A stretch of DNA of 64,000 nt from Agelas oroides (lineage: Eukaryota > Porifera > Demospongiae > Agelasida > Agelasidae). The DNA lies in assembly GCA_949130485.1 (NCBI GenBank), contig OX422194.1, forward strand, positions 7,841,273 to 7,905,272, given 5' to 3'. The translations under genes and the position numbers were made by a program. The notes under the pieces were generated by a model. That model was not told where the DNA came from and did no database searches. It worked only from the letters and a program-made list of their open reading frames with translations. Shown in pieces: positions 23,899 through 35,000 of this stretch; position 1 is the stretch's first letter, and every line of letters starts with the position of its first letter.

Positions 23899-26800
23899 TT
23901 ACAATTCCAATACCTCAAGCACGTAATCTCCACACTCCAGCCTAATCACTGATGCATCCTTGGAGAGCACTGATGCTTGTTCATGGGAAAGTGGGAATAT
24001 CTCTTGAGCTACGAATTTGGGAATCAGGAAAGTTAGCTGCACACATCCTGGATCCACACTGACAATGATCAATGCAGCCACGTTGACCTGAATAATCTTA
24101 GCAATTCTTCCCTTAATCCGACGAAGCTCTTTACATTTAATATCTTCACGAACATTGAGCTTTACAACAAATTTCTTCTGCTTTGAATCACCAGTGCCAG
24201 TGCTACTCTCAGGCATAAGCACTTCAAAAATTCTACGCTCACAAAATTTGTGAAGCTTTTTACAATAACTTGCCAGTCTCTCAGTATCATCACTTGTGCC
24301 ATACAGATTTATGATATACTCTAAGAGCTCATAATTAAGATAGTTCCAATAAGGACACAAAATATTAAAGATTTCTGAAATTGTATCAGCCCTGTTAATT
24401 TCTTCTTTGTGTTCATCAAGAAGTGACCGATCTTGCTCTTCGGGAGCTGGCTCATATGCCCTTAGTGTTAAAATACTTGTAGCAAATTTCCCTACTGGGA
24501 CTTGTTCTTCAACAGAGTCACGTGTCTTTGTGACTAAGTAGCCAAACTCATGTGTCATATTTCTCACATCATCATCCAGCATTGCTTTGAGTTCCTCTTG
24601 CTCACTAGAGCTTAGTTGCTGAAACGAAGACTGACTACTGAGAACATTTTTCAGCTCTGCATTTGTACCATTTGCAGTGCTTGTACTGCTGTGTTCATGC
24701 CTCAAGGTAGATGGCAGTTCCTGATTACTGCTGTTGGTGACACTCATGCTCACAGAGCTGTCTTCTGAGGTAACAGAAAAGAAAACTTACACTTGCATGT
24801 AGAGAACTGGCAAACAAGGCCACCAGGTAGCTTAGTAAACAACAGGTAATAAAGCACAGAAGACTGTTGGGAGTGTTACAGCAGCTTCTCCAATAGTCTC
24901 ACAAGCCAGACCCACTTCCGCAAGAAAAGGAAGGGTCTGGTGAACTGGGTATACAAGCCGTGTCCCACCAGAATGCAATTAGCTGGAGACATAACCAAAT
25001 TTCAAATAATGCACTCTTGAATTACCTGTTGTGGAGTAAGCACGCTCCCTGAGGAGCATAGTCGAAGTGTTTTTATAACTCCTGCGGTAGCGGAAAGATG
25101 TCCGTTTTCAAGAATGCTATTGCTACTCAAATAGTGATGTAATGCGTCGTGACAAAATACTGCAACATGATTGGACCGCACTGAACAGTGCGGTGGGACA
25201 TGGCTTGTATACGCAGTTCACCAGACCCTTCCCTTTTTTGTGGAAGTGGGCCTGGCTTGCGAGACTACTTTTCCAACACTGCTGGGGGAGAAAATTAGAG
25301 GACCTGGAGAAGGCCAAGCATTTATCAATGTGTAGCTGTAACTTAGAAAGTGGTACAGTGCTCATGTTATAGGCAGTTAGATAGGTGGCATACAGAAACT
25401 TACTTGCAGCTTCACCAACACTACTTTGAGAGAAGAGAGAGCCTGGTGAAAAGCCAAGTGCTCAGTATAAATGTGTAGCAGGTGCAGTCTATGAAATAAT
25501 AGTACCTAGTACTTGCATGGCTCTTCTCCAGGCTCCCTCTGTTCACCCAGAAGTGCTGGAGGATCTGCAAGTAAGTTACTAGGTACTATAAATGCATAGT
25601 TGTGACTTAGAAAGTGCAAAGTGGTAGCTACAGTCTATGCCACATTAGTGTCTAGTTAGTTGTAGATCCTCCAGCACTCTTGGGAGAGAAGAGAGGACCT
25701 AGAGAAAGTCAAATACTTCTACTGCAATTGTAACTTAATTAGAAAGTATAGTTAGATAGATAATATATGCAGCACCTACTAACTTACTTGCAACTCCTTC
25801 AACACTGATAGGGGGCACGAGAGGTCCTAGAGAAAAACCAAGTAGCTACCTATAAACGTGCAGCCAGTGTAGCTTAGAAAGGAAAGTAACATGTGGTATA
25901 CCTTGCTGTTGTCTGGGTGATCCCAGAGCTTGACATACTACCTCCACCATGCCTAGCATGTCAGCTTGATAGAAACATTTGGCAAGGTTTCCGTATGTGG
26001 CAGCTGGACCATGTTTTGACCTCCATTTCCGCAATACAGCAAGCCTAAGGATTACAGAACACTTGTTTCCATTCACTCTTCACAAACTATTAATTATGTA
26101 CTGGACACGACTAGTACATGCTGGAGTGTTCACCCAGGCTCTCGGTGGGCGGGAAAAAGAAGAGCCTGGTATCCACTGTTTGTGCATGCGATTAATTTCC
26201 CAGAAATCTTGGGAAATTGGGAACTATCATGTTATATCCGTACAACCGTGACATCATAATGTATACTTACCACTACACCGTCCGCACATTTTCTGACCAA
26301 CGATGGAGTTCTTTTGAGCATTAGTTCTCCATTGCCCTCCAGCGCCCTCCAACAGGTAGGTACTTCTGATATCAGTCTCAAGACAGTACAAGTAGCTTCC
26401 ATTTTGGATGTTTGCCGGGGGATACGTGTTTATACTGTTACTACCTGGTAAGTCTGTGTGATATGAAGTGTTTCCATTTGTCATAGACTGTAAGTTAGCA
26501 TGAACTAATAGCGAATCAGGAGGGTGTAGCACTAGTTGTAGTGTAGTTGTTTCGCTGTTTGCATGCGTGGTACTATACTAGTATATGTGCTAAAACTTAC
26601 AACACAATATCAATCACATGGATGCATATTACGGGTTCCCCTCCCACTGTTACTTGAACACGTATTCAGCAGTGGATAATTACGCGCATGCATGAACAGT
26701 AGATACCAGACTCTTTTTCTCCCCGCCCACCAAGAGCCTGGGTATGAGGCTAGTGTTCACCTCATTCCCAGGATCCAGCTTTCTGTCGCTGTTTTGTTTG

Positions 26801-28180
26801 GATGTGGGGAGAGTCTAGGAACGAGGCTACTGAAATGTTGCAATAACTGAACTTAGCACTGTGTGGAACAACTTTTCATTCCCTTGTGCACAAGCCCAGT
26901 GGCTATTAAATGGCTAAAAAAACAAAACAACATATTTGTGTTTCTGAGTACAATATCCAACCTCAAAAATCCTCAACAACCACCACTCTCATTCTAAATT
27001 TTCCTTCTTAAGCTTCAATCACATTGCTCTACTTGTCTGCCCTAACAATAGCTAGAATCAACTAGTCTCATTCCCAGACTGCTTTTTTTTTTGCACTCAC
27101 ATAAAAAATGGGTCTGGTAAAGGTAAACAACCTATTCTAGTTTCATTCAAGTCCACCTGAATGAGTGCGAGTGAGTGTAATGGTAGGTACAGTGTATGGC
27201 TAACAATGAGAGTGGTCGTATGTTGACATCAGATTCGGTTTTGCTTGATCATGCACATTTCTTCCTTATGTGGCGTGCGCACACATGCACATGGATGTTC
27301 AACACATGTTGTTTGATTGCGCACACATGCACATGGATGTTCAACACATGTTGTTTGATTGCACACACATGCACATGGATGTTCAACACATGTTGTTTGA
27401 TTGCGCACACTTCTTCCTATGTGGCGTGTGCACGCATCCACATGGATGTCCAACGTGTGGTTCAATTATGCACACTTTATCCCTATGGTTGTTAAATGAA
27501 AGGAGCTTCCATGTTTATTTTCACAAGTGATAAAATCTCAGCCAATTGTGAGCCATAGTCTTGTTTCTGGTGTGGTCTGTTGCATACATTATGGTTCATA
27601 CATATTTTGACATCATTGAAGATTACAATCCACACTGTGTGCCAATGATCTGCTAGTAACATAGACATTGATCAGGCAATCCTAGCTACGTACCTCATGT
27701 AGCCTAGACCATTCGAAAGTAGCAGCAAGAGTAGTAGACTACATTTGTGGCACACACCAGAAAAAAAGTTGTCTGGGTATGACACTACCCTAGAATTCAC
27801 CAGTTGCAAGGACATTTTGAATTTATAATCCAATTTAGACTTAGCATTGAATTGGGCTCGGCGTAAAGTAGTCTGTGTTCGATTGTGTCTGCCTGCAGTA
27901 ATTAACTTAAAGCAGGAACTCCCAGACGTACGATTGATCTCAGTATATAAAGGACAAAAGCTCTATGTAGGTACCTCCGCACATCTACTTCTTTATTCTC
28001 TTCTTCAATCGCTTTCTCCTCTGCTTCGTTGATCCCCAGGTTAGTACAAATCGACTTCCAGTTGATAAGCTCCCTCGCGATCTCGGCCAAGTGAGCGTCA
28101 CCGACCTTTTGGTTCAATTCACACCGTCTTTGCTGCGGAATAACAGCCAGCATCTGCTCCAGAGAGACTTTTGGATCCAT
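23899..28180 (-). CDS. Death-domain protein with C-terminal helical/ZU5-like region, copy 1
   Basis: Exons on the minus strand are 28180-27975, 26044-25902, micro-exons 25826-25788 and 25442-25404 (39 nt each), and a terminal exon 24764-23899. Phases agree throughout and total 431 codons (430 aa). Exons 1-2 build a Death domain: LAEIARELINWKSICTNLGI then, across the intron, VLRKWRSKHGPAATYGNLAK and VVEVVCQALG-like ending (MVEVVCQALG). The micro-exons add Ser/Pro-rich linker. The terminal exon has a helical region with ISEIFNILCPYWNYLNYELL and a beta-rich tail. I associate this architecture with invertebrate immune or apoptosis-type proteins, but I do not know a named orthologue. It lies 3.7 kb upstream of sacsin-like copy A on the same strand. 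Skipping or adding micro-exons would keep frame, so isoforms are likely. Confidence 0.75.
24894..25267. mobile_element. 374-bp MITE, TAGTCTCGCAAGCC family, breaking a micro-exon
   Basis: The inverted ends run for about 78 bp with roughly 85% match: TAGTCTCACAAGCCAGACCC at the left and the complement of TAGTCTCGCAAGCCAGGCCC at the right. Flanks are CTTCTCCAA and CTTTTCCAA, a 9-bp target duplication with one change. There is no ORF of its own. It sits between exons of the Death-domain gene and separates the last relic micro-exon (from 25303) from its original 3' part. Confidence 0.88.
25269..25826. repeat. Array of five 39-nt micro-exon units, about 128-bp period
   Basis: Homologous exon-shaped units lie at 25788-25826 (minus, intact), 25660-25698 (minus, donor GTAAGT changed to CTAACT), 25532-25570 (plus strand, that is inverted, intact splice sites), 25404-25442 (minus, intact) and 25269-25303 (minus, cut by a MITE). 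Intact units have an AG acceptor, 39 nt and a GCAA|GTAAGT donor. Phase-1 reading gives GPLVPPISVEGVA, SPLFSPKSAGGST and SSLFSQSSVGEAA. Unit spacing is 128 bp for four units and 139 bp for the last. Confidence 0.8.
27277..27478. repeat. 42-bp minisatellite
   Basis: Units begin at 27277, 27319, 27361 and 27403, each built on GCGCACACATGCACATGGAT followed by GTTCAACACATGTTGTTTGA. The first three are almost identical and the last is diverged. It lies in intron 1 of the Death-domain gene and creates spurious open frames on both strands. Confidence 0.92.
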
Positions 28181-29046
28181 TGTTTCTAGTTAACGCTGTG
28201 GCTGGGCTAACAAGCCACGCCCACTAGCGGAAGCCCCCTAAACTCAAAACGTAACAGAGGAAACTACTAATCTATGCCGATACTAATAAGTGTTACAGCA
28301 AAAAACGAAACAAAAAACAAAATGTCAAAAAGGAGCAAAAAAAAAACACAAAAAAAAAACAACAACAACAAAAAAAAACACGGTATGTAGCCTTGCTGGA
28401 TAGCTGATATTCCACTGCAATTGTACATGCAATGTTCCTTGAACTCCAAAATGATGCATTACCATGGAAACCAGATGCTGGGGTAATATTATTTGAACAC
28501 ATGTACTCTTCTCTAATTGTTAATAGTTATAACATCCAAGGTAAAGTACCTAACAGGTAGTTCAGTATATATTGAGTTGCTTCCAGCCTCACTAATGGAC
28601 TTCTCTACCTTGGCATGTAGTGATGGTCCACATTTTTTCGCTTTCAGTGTTAGCTACACACATTTTCATACCCTATAGCTACCTGCACTAGCTGTTGCCA
28701 TGTATTACCAAAAGGTGGTTTTGTTGCGTTAATATAGCAATTGCCCCTCTTCCAAAGCTTAATTTGGCCACTCAATAATCAGTCTAACTAAACTTAGAAC
28801 TCATTTCACATTTGAAAAGTGCAAGTGATGCCTTTTTGCCATGATGTAGCTAGGTACCTCAATTTTTGTAGCTATCATGCTATTGCTTGCATGCATAAGT
28901 ACAGCGCATAAAATCTTTAGGCTTTTTGCTTTGATACGACATACATATCACTGACTAAAAGTACTGAAATCTTGTACAGGGTATATTACTGACTAGCTAA
29001 AAAAATGGTCTACAAAAAAAAAAAAAAAAAAAAAATTAGCTATTGG
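28181..29046. other. Intergenic, A-rich, with one dispersed repeat
   Basis: There is no gene. Positions 28,300-28,380 are a CAAAAA-type tract and 29,015-29,035 a run of A. The sequence at 28413-28479 is nearly identical to 51732-51798. This is the interval between the start of the Death-domain gene (28180) and the stop of sacsin-like copy B. Confidence 0.6.
28413..28479 (+). repeat. Dispersed 67-bp repeat, copy 1
   Basis: The segment begins CACTGCAATTGTACATGCAA and continues through GAACTCCAAAATGATGCATT. It matches 51732-51798 in the same orientation with a single difference that I can see. No terminal repeats or target duplication are evident, so it is probably a fragment of a longer interspersed element. 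Confidence 0.85.
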
Positions 29047-32000
29047 CTAACTGTTTACAAGTGTTTTCATCATGTCTAAGATGGTTTCAGCTTTCTCTTT
29101 TGCTTGTTGCGCATCTTCTGGTGAATAGTGGTCAGATGGAGTATTGCCAATACTACTTGGGTGTTGATCTGGGTATCGTGTGCTCAGGTAGTATTTGTCA
29201 AGTTTAGTTGCACATTCATCTAGTAGATCCTGATCTCTTAAAGGTGGATCCTTTTTCTTCAGCTCTTGCACCAGAGGAGGCAGGTAGTGTGTTATCAAAT
29301 AGAACCCACACTTTCCATACATCCCACCTTTCAGGGCCCTCTCTGCCACCTGGTGTGCCATAAAGCACACAGTACATGAGAGCTCAGGTTGTGTTGGTAC
29401 CTCCTTTAGGAGAACCTTGAGTGCTATAAATTCAACTTCAGCTTGCTTTACCCACCTTTTCCCTTCTTCAGGGTTGGGTTTTCTGACCACTTTGCTTTCT
29501 TCCTCAGCAGGGGCCAGAATTTTTCCAGCCATGGCTCTTTTTTCTTGGGGAATTTTGCATAGATCGAGTGCACTGACTTCAATGCCTTCTTCATCATCTT
29601 CACTTGCACAAATCTTGTATCTCATGCAAGTAGGATCTTCACTGCTACAGCTACCACCATCTTCAGCCACCACAGGATGAATAACCTGTGCAAATATGAA
29701 ATTACCTTCTCGGTCTTTATATCCCACTTGTTCTTTTGGGCCAAAGAGGTTGCTGATATTTTGGTCAAGGCAGTGATGCTGTGATTCTGGTATGGGCATC
29801 CCAAGCTTTGGAGTGACACTAGATTCTGCACTGTCAAGGAAAAGCTTGTGTTCATCAAGTACAACACGAATGTCTTCTGCTGTTTGAGTCATCAGAAGCA
29901 TTGTTAGAAGGCGTTTAAACTCAAAATGAGTGGGGAATGAAATGTTTGCAGACACTGATTTCATAGCTGAAATTAGGTATTCTGCCAGGTACTCAAACAC
30001 GTAAAACTTCCTTACATCACTCATTCTCAATTTTGTATAGAAATCAAAGGAATGTTCACCTCTCTGCAAATAAAACTCAACTGTCGCTCTCCCAAGGATT
30101 TGCTTTGGTTGCACAGTTGTCAGCATAATGTCAGTTTGAAGATCATTTTTAATTGCATATACTCTGATGAACTGCAAAAAATGTAGCAAGAATTGCTCAA
30201 AGTTCTTGCAGACTTCATCATCCTTTGTAAAATGCTTGAGTGCCTTTAACACTGCTTCAGGAAACTGAGGTAATGCAAAGGTCGTCTTGAGATTATTAGT
30301 AAAGCAGGATTCAGAGATGTCCACAATGGTACACTCTTCTCTCAGAGTTTGTTCACAGCACGTTTGTTCACAGCATGTTGAAAGCCCCTTGGGCCTGATA
30401 GCCTCTGGGAGATACTCACAGAACATACATTCATGGAATTTGTATTGTGTGCTGGGGAGGTGCAAGAGGAATAAACCGGCTTCTGCAAGGTGGTCTAGTT
30501 CACAGCTCTTGTACATTATGCTATCACAATAAACAAGATCTGATGTGCACACTAACTTTCCTTCACTACTGGGAAGATAAAGTGGCTTCAAGGCAGAAAC
30601 AATGTCCTCATCACCCACTTTCCCAGCCCTCCTGATCTGCTCCAACATCAGATACAGTCTTTCAATCACTTTCACAGCTTTTTCTGCAGTATTGAATTCG
30701 AGTTGCAACTGGTCAGAACATTTATATGCATTCTCAAGGGCAATCCTCATGTGCTCCAATTCAAAACTGCTCTTCACTCCATTTTGTTGAAGTAGAGGAA
30801 GCACAGAAGCCAGTTCATTCGGAATACAGTGAAGGAATGGATAGTACTCCTGAGCATCTCTGTTAGTGAGAACGTGGTTTGGCTTCACAAGGACCACTGG
30901 CACACTTTGGTTGGGAGCCACGACACTTTGGTCTGGGGTGGCATAAACAGGAATACATGAGAGACTACTTAGTTTAAGATCAGCTGAAGTTGAGTTCAAA
31001 AATTCTCTAAAGTGTCTGACCATTACCTCTACTAATCCTTTTGATTTATCAGGAGGTCTGCAATCTTGAGGGCATCTGTCAAACAGGTCAAAGTTGGCGA
31101 AACGAGACTTAGCAATAGTGAGCAGATTTGCAATCACATCAGCGACACTAGGAGATGTGGTTACCTGCAAACCTGTAAGAAGGTTTTTGTGCCACTCCAC
31201 TAGTCTGTTATAGGGAAGGCACACAATTGGTTTGACAGTCCACAGAAGACTGCTGTGTTCATGAAGTGCTGCACCAGCCAATTTTGTCATAGCAATACCT
31301 TTTGCATGATTCTCTGAGGGGCAAACAGGCTCAATCCAGCTCAGTTCTGGGAGTTTCTCTGTGCACACGAATGAGATCTGTGAAACACTTGAGAGGAAGT
31401 TGTGGTCAGTGTTCCATCGATCATTCTCAGCTTGTTCAGAGAAGAGATAATCAAGTAAGACAGAGGATGCTTGTCTGGGATCAGGGTGCTTCCCACCAGC
31501 TGTTTCTGTACAGAATTGCTGATACTCTTGCTTGGTAATGGACTCTCTCAGTCCAATCTCACGAAAAAATTCCAACCACTCATCACTTTCATCCTCCTCA
31601 CTTGTGAAGCATTTTGACAGAAAACAGAAGTGCTCAGCAAATGTTGTAAATATTATCTTCTTATGGTTGCAGACTTCATTTGCACATCTCAGGACTTCAC
31701 CATCACTTCCCAAGCAACGGAGATTTCTTAGTTTATTAAAGAAACTTTGTGATTGTTGCTTCTGAGATGGAGGTCCTGATTTCAGGTTGAGTTTGTTTCT
31801 TCCAAAGAGATGGTCTCTTATGTGTCTCAGATGTTTAAATCTCTCATCTTCACTAAACTGGGAAAACACAGGGAAAATGTAGTTGATATACAGCTGTTCT
31901 GGATATATTGTTTTGATTTCCAAATCAGATTCATGTCCAAGTCTAGCCCAGTCACCATGTCTATCTAAAAATTCAACACTTCTGCCATGTACCCACTTGG

Positions 32001-35000
32001 AATATCCAACTCTGCAAGCATTCACTGGCCAAACGTACACAGTTTTTTCATCAAGAGTAGCAAGATTTCCTTCAATTGTAAGAAAGAGTGGAAGGGCTTT
32101 TACACATTCTTGACATTCATGTTTACAGAAATTGGTGTTTCGCAAGTAAGTGATGAGAGTGGCAACATTGTCTTTTGTGATCATTGAAGAGATGTCTCTC
32201 TCTCGGTGGAGGTGGTACAAGTTGGTCAGTATGTGCTCATAATCACTCAACTGTGGGCAGTAGCTCTGTACAACTTCTGCATGTACAACATCCGTATCTA
32301 GGAAAGGCATTCCAAGATGCTGCAGTAGTTTGTAGATTTCAGAGAAGTTTTCCTTCCTGTGATGAGTCAAGAGAGAAGTTGGTGGTATGACAGGAAGAAG
32401 TGTATTTTTTGATGAAAACAGTTGGTTGGTGGTACTGGGTAGCAAGGCCCAGGCCCACAGTACGTTCCTTAAATGTGAAGAGAATGTCTTGTCATGGTCA
32501 CTGGAAAGGCAGGCCCACAATTCAATGAGTTCAGACTTGGTTATGTGCTCACATGCATTATGCACATGTGTAGTTTGTAGTGCACGTGGTAGTGCTTTGG
32601 AAAGAATTCCTTGAAGTATCTCTGGTATTGTACAACTCTGTGGGTCATCTTCAGGGGAAAGGAAGTAGTTGCTGCTATACTCCTGATTCGAAAGTTCTGG
32701 ATGTAGAAACTTTTCAAAGCTCTTGGGGAAGAGTTGTGAATATTGTGAAGAAATCACTTTGTTTCTTTCATCAAAGTTTCTAAGTTGACCATCTGCAGTG
32801 AGAAGGAGTGGATGGCCGAATGGAGGCTTGGGAAATTCCCTATTGCCTGGTTCTGATTTACTAGGCTGTAAAAGGTATTTGGTGAATACTTTGAAATCTG
32901 CAATTGAATAAAAAGCAGTTGCTTCAACAGCACATGGGAATCTTCCATTGGGACTAACCTGCCCACTAAAGTGTGTGTAGTGTTTATGCACAGAGGAGGG
33001 AGACGTTTCAGGAAGATCACACTTGACAGTGTGGAAGTGGTTCTTGAGTCCCAGTGGTGCACAGGTTATTTTCATCCCAATGCACTCCAAGATAGGCTTT
33101 AGTGGTGCATCATCATGGTCATCTCTAGGTGCCCAGAAGTATACCGGAGAAGATGGGCATTCTGAGTTTATCAAAGGGTGCCACTTTATTGTGTATTGTG
33201 TATCTGGCTCTGAGGGGGGCTCTTGTACTGAAGCTGCTGTAGAGGGTGGTGACTGAGTAGATTCAATGGTTGCAAGGACAGTTGCATTGTTGCTAGCTAG
33301 ATTTCTGTAGACATCTTCTGCTAGTTTGAGCCATGGTCCTTCAGGAACACAGCAGGAATGAAATTCTCCCTTAGACCAGTTTGGGAATGCACTATAGTAG
33401 CAATGTAGGTCATTCTGGAGGGTACTCAAATCCTCGTAGGGTTCTGACTTAATATAATAGTTGCGGGCATACACCAGAAAATCAGCATAGGAGGAAGATA
33501 TTGCCTTGAGAAGGTTCTCATTCCACCTTGACTTGTCATCAACTTCTCCTGGAACTGTGGATTGCCAGAGGTTTCTGCGAGATGCATCAAAAAAGAAATG
33601 AGCATTCACATGCACTGGCAGGTTGCAACTCACCGAGAGAGGGAGAAGGCAAAAAACATCACCAAAGAATTTCTTGAGGTCCTGTAGTGAGACAAGAGGT
33701 GCAGCTATGCCATATTTAGGTTTGACCTGTGAGATGTAATTCCATGTTTGTTGCTTGTCTTCCAAGTCACCAATGCCTTGTTGAATGAGCCACTTTTCTG
33801 TCTTTTGCTTCTCCCTTTTCTGCAGTGTATTAGGGAGGGTTTCAGTGATAGTCAGAGGGTATCGGACCACACAAGGCTCGCTCCCCCTCATATCCTTGAA
33901 AGCAGCAATTTTCTCATGAAGGTGAGCACGACTCTGTCGAGCTGATTCATCAATACATACCTGAAAACAGTGCTCTGAAACTAGTGAGGGCACAGGTACA
34001 TCTGAAATCTCTGGTGATGATAGCACGACCTGCTTGTGGTCCTCGATAACAAAAAAGCATAGTTCTGTCACATGGTTCAGAAACAGTAAAGCTTGCTTCA
34101 TTTTTGGAGCCCAATCACTAAGATATCCATGCATTCTGTCAGCTGTAAGAGGTTCATTTGTGTAACTAGTGCTGTAGCCTACAATCTGTGAGGACTGCAT
34201 GTGGTCACATGTGTGTCTCAGTGGAAAGCGAAAGAGGGATCCACCCAGCAATTCTGGTGGGCAATCTTTGAGCCCATCTTGCAGATAGGCTGTTTTGAGG
34301 TCTGGAAAATCCTCCCAAAAACCACTTTTCAGATCATCAAATCTTCTTCCTGGCATCTGTGAAGAAGCCTCAGGAACAAAGCGACAGTGAGGGTCCATAA
34401 TGCAGAGAGTCTTTCCACCAGTGATGAAGCTGGGACAATCTGTAAGGTGGTAGACCACATTGAAACCAATGCCATATTGGCCAATGGATTCTGCATCTGA
34501 TCGTTTGCTTCCAAGCCCCAGCTGCTGAATTCCCTCTAGATCTTTCTCAGAAAATGTGCTGTCATTCCAAACAAGCAAGGCCGGACCTTGTAGCTGCTGC
34601 CACTCTTCCGAGAGCACACTTCTTTTGCCATGAGTTCTTTTGTCAAGAATGACATACATCTTTGTAGCCTTTGCATCATCAGCATTCTGGAGGAGTTCTT
34701 TGAGCACAGTGATGTCAAAAGGATACTCTCTAAGAATGTTCTGAATTCTCTGAGTTAGTTCCTCATGCTGACCAAATGGAACTCCCCGAAAGTGGAGTTT
34801 AGCCTGGGAGACATATTTCTCCAGCTTCTTGCTTCGAACTGGTTTCACCTTGAGCTGTAGAGCTAGCCCCCTTGGAATGATGTTGTTAACAAACTTGTAG
34901 TGTTCTTCTGGTTTGCACCAAGGGGCATCATTGAAAGCTAAATCTGAAGATATGTGCATCACAAAAGAAGTATCTGGGAGCCAGATAGGCTGAGAACTCT

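Noticed and set aside
27277-27478. Possible CRISPR-like array
   Set aside because: Contiguous 42-bp units with no unique spacers, in an animal intron.
27196-27530. His/Cys-rich open frames on both strands
   Set aside because: They are produced by the 42-bp minisatellite, whose length is a multiple of three.
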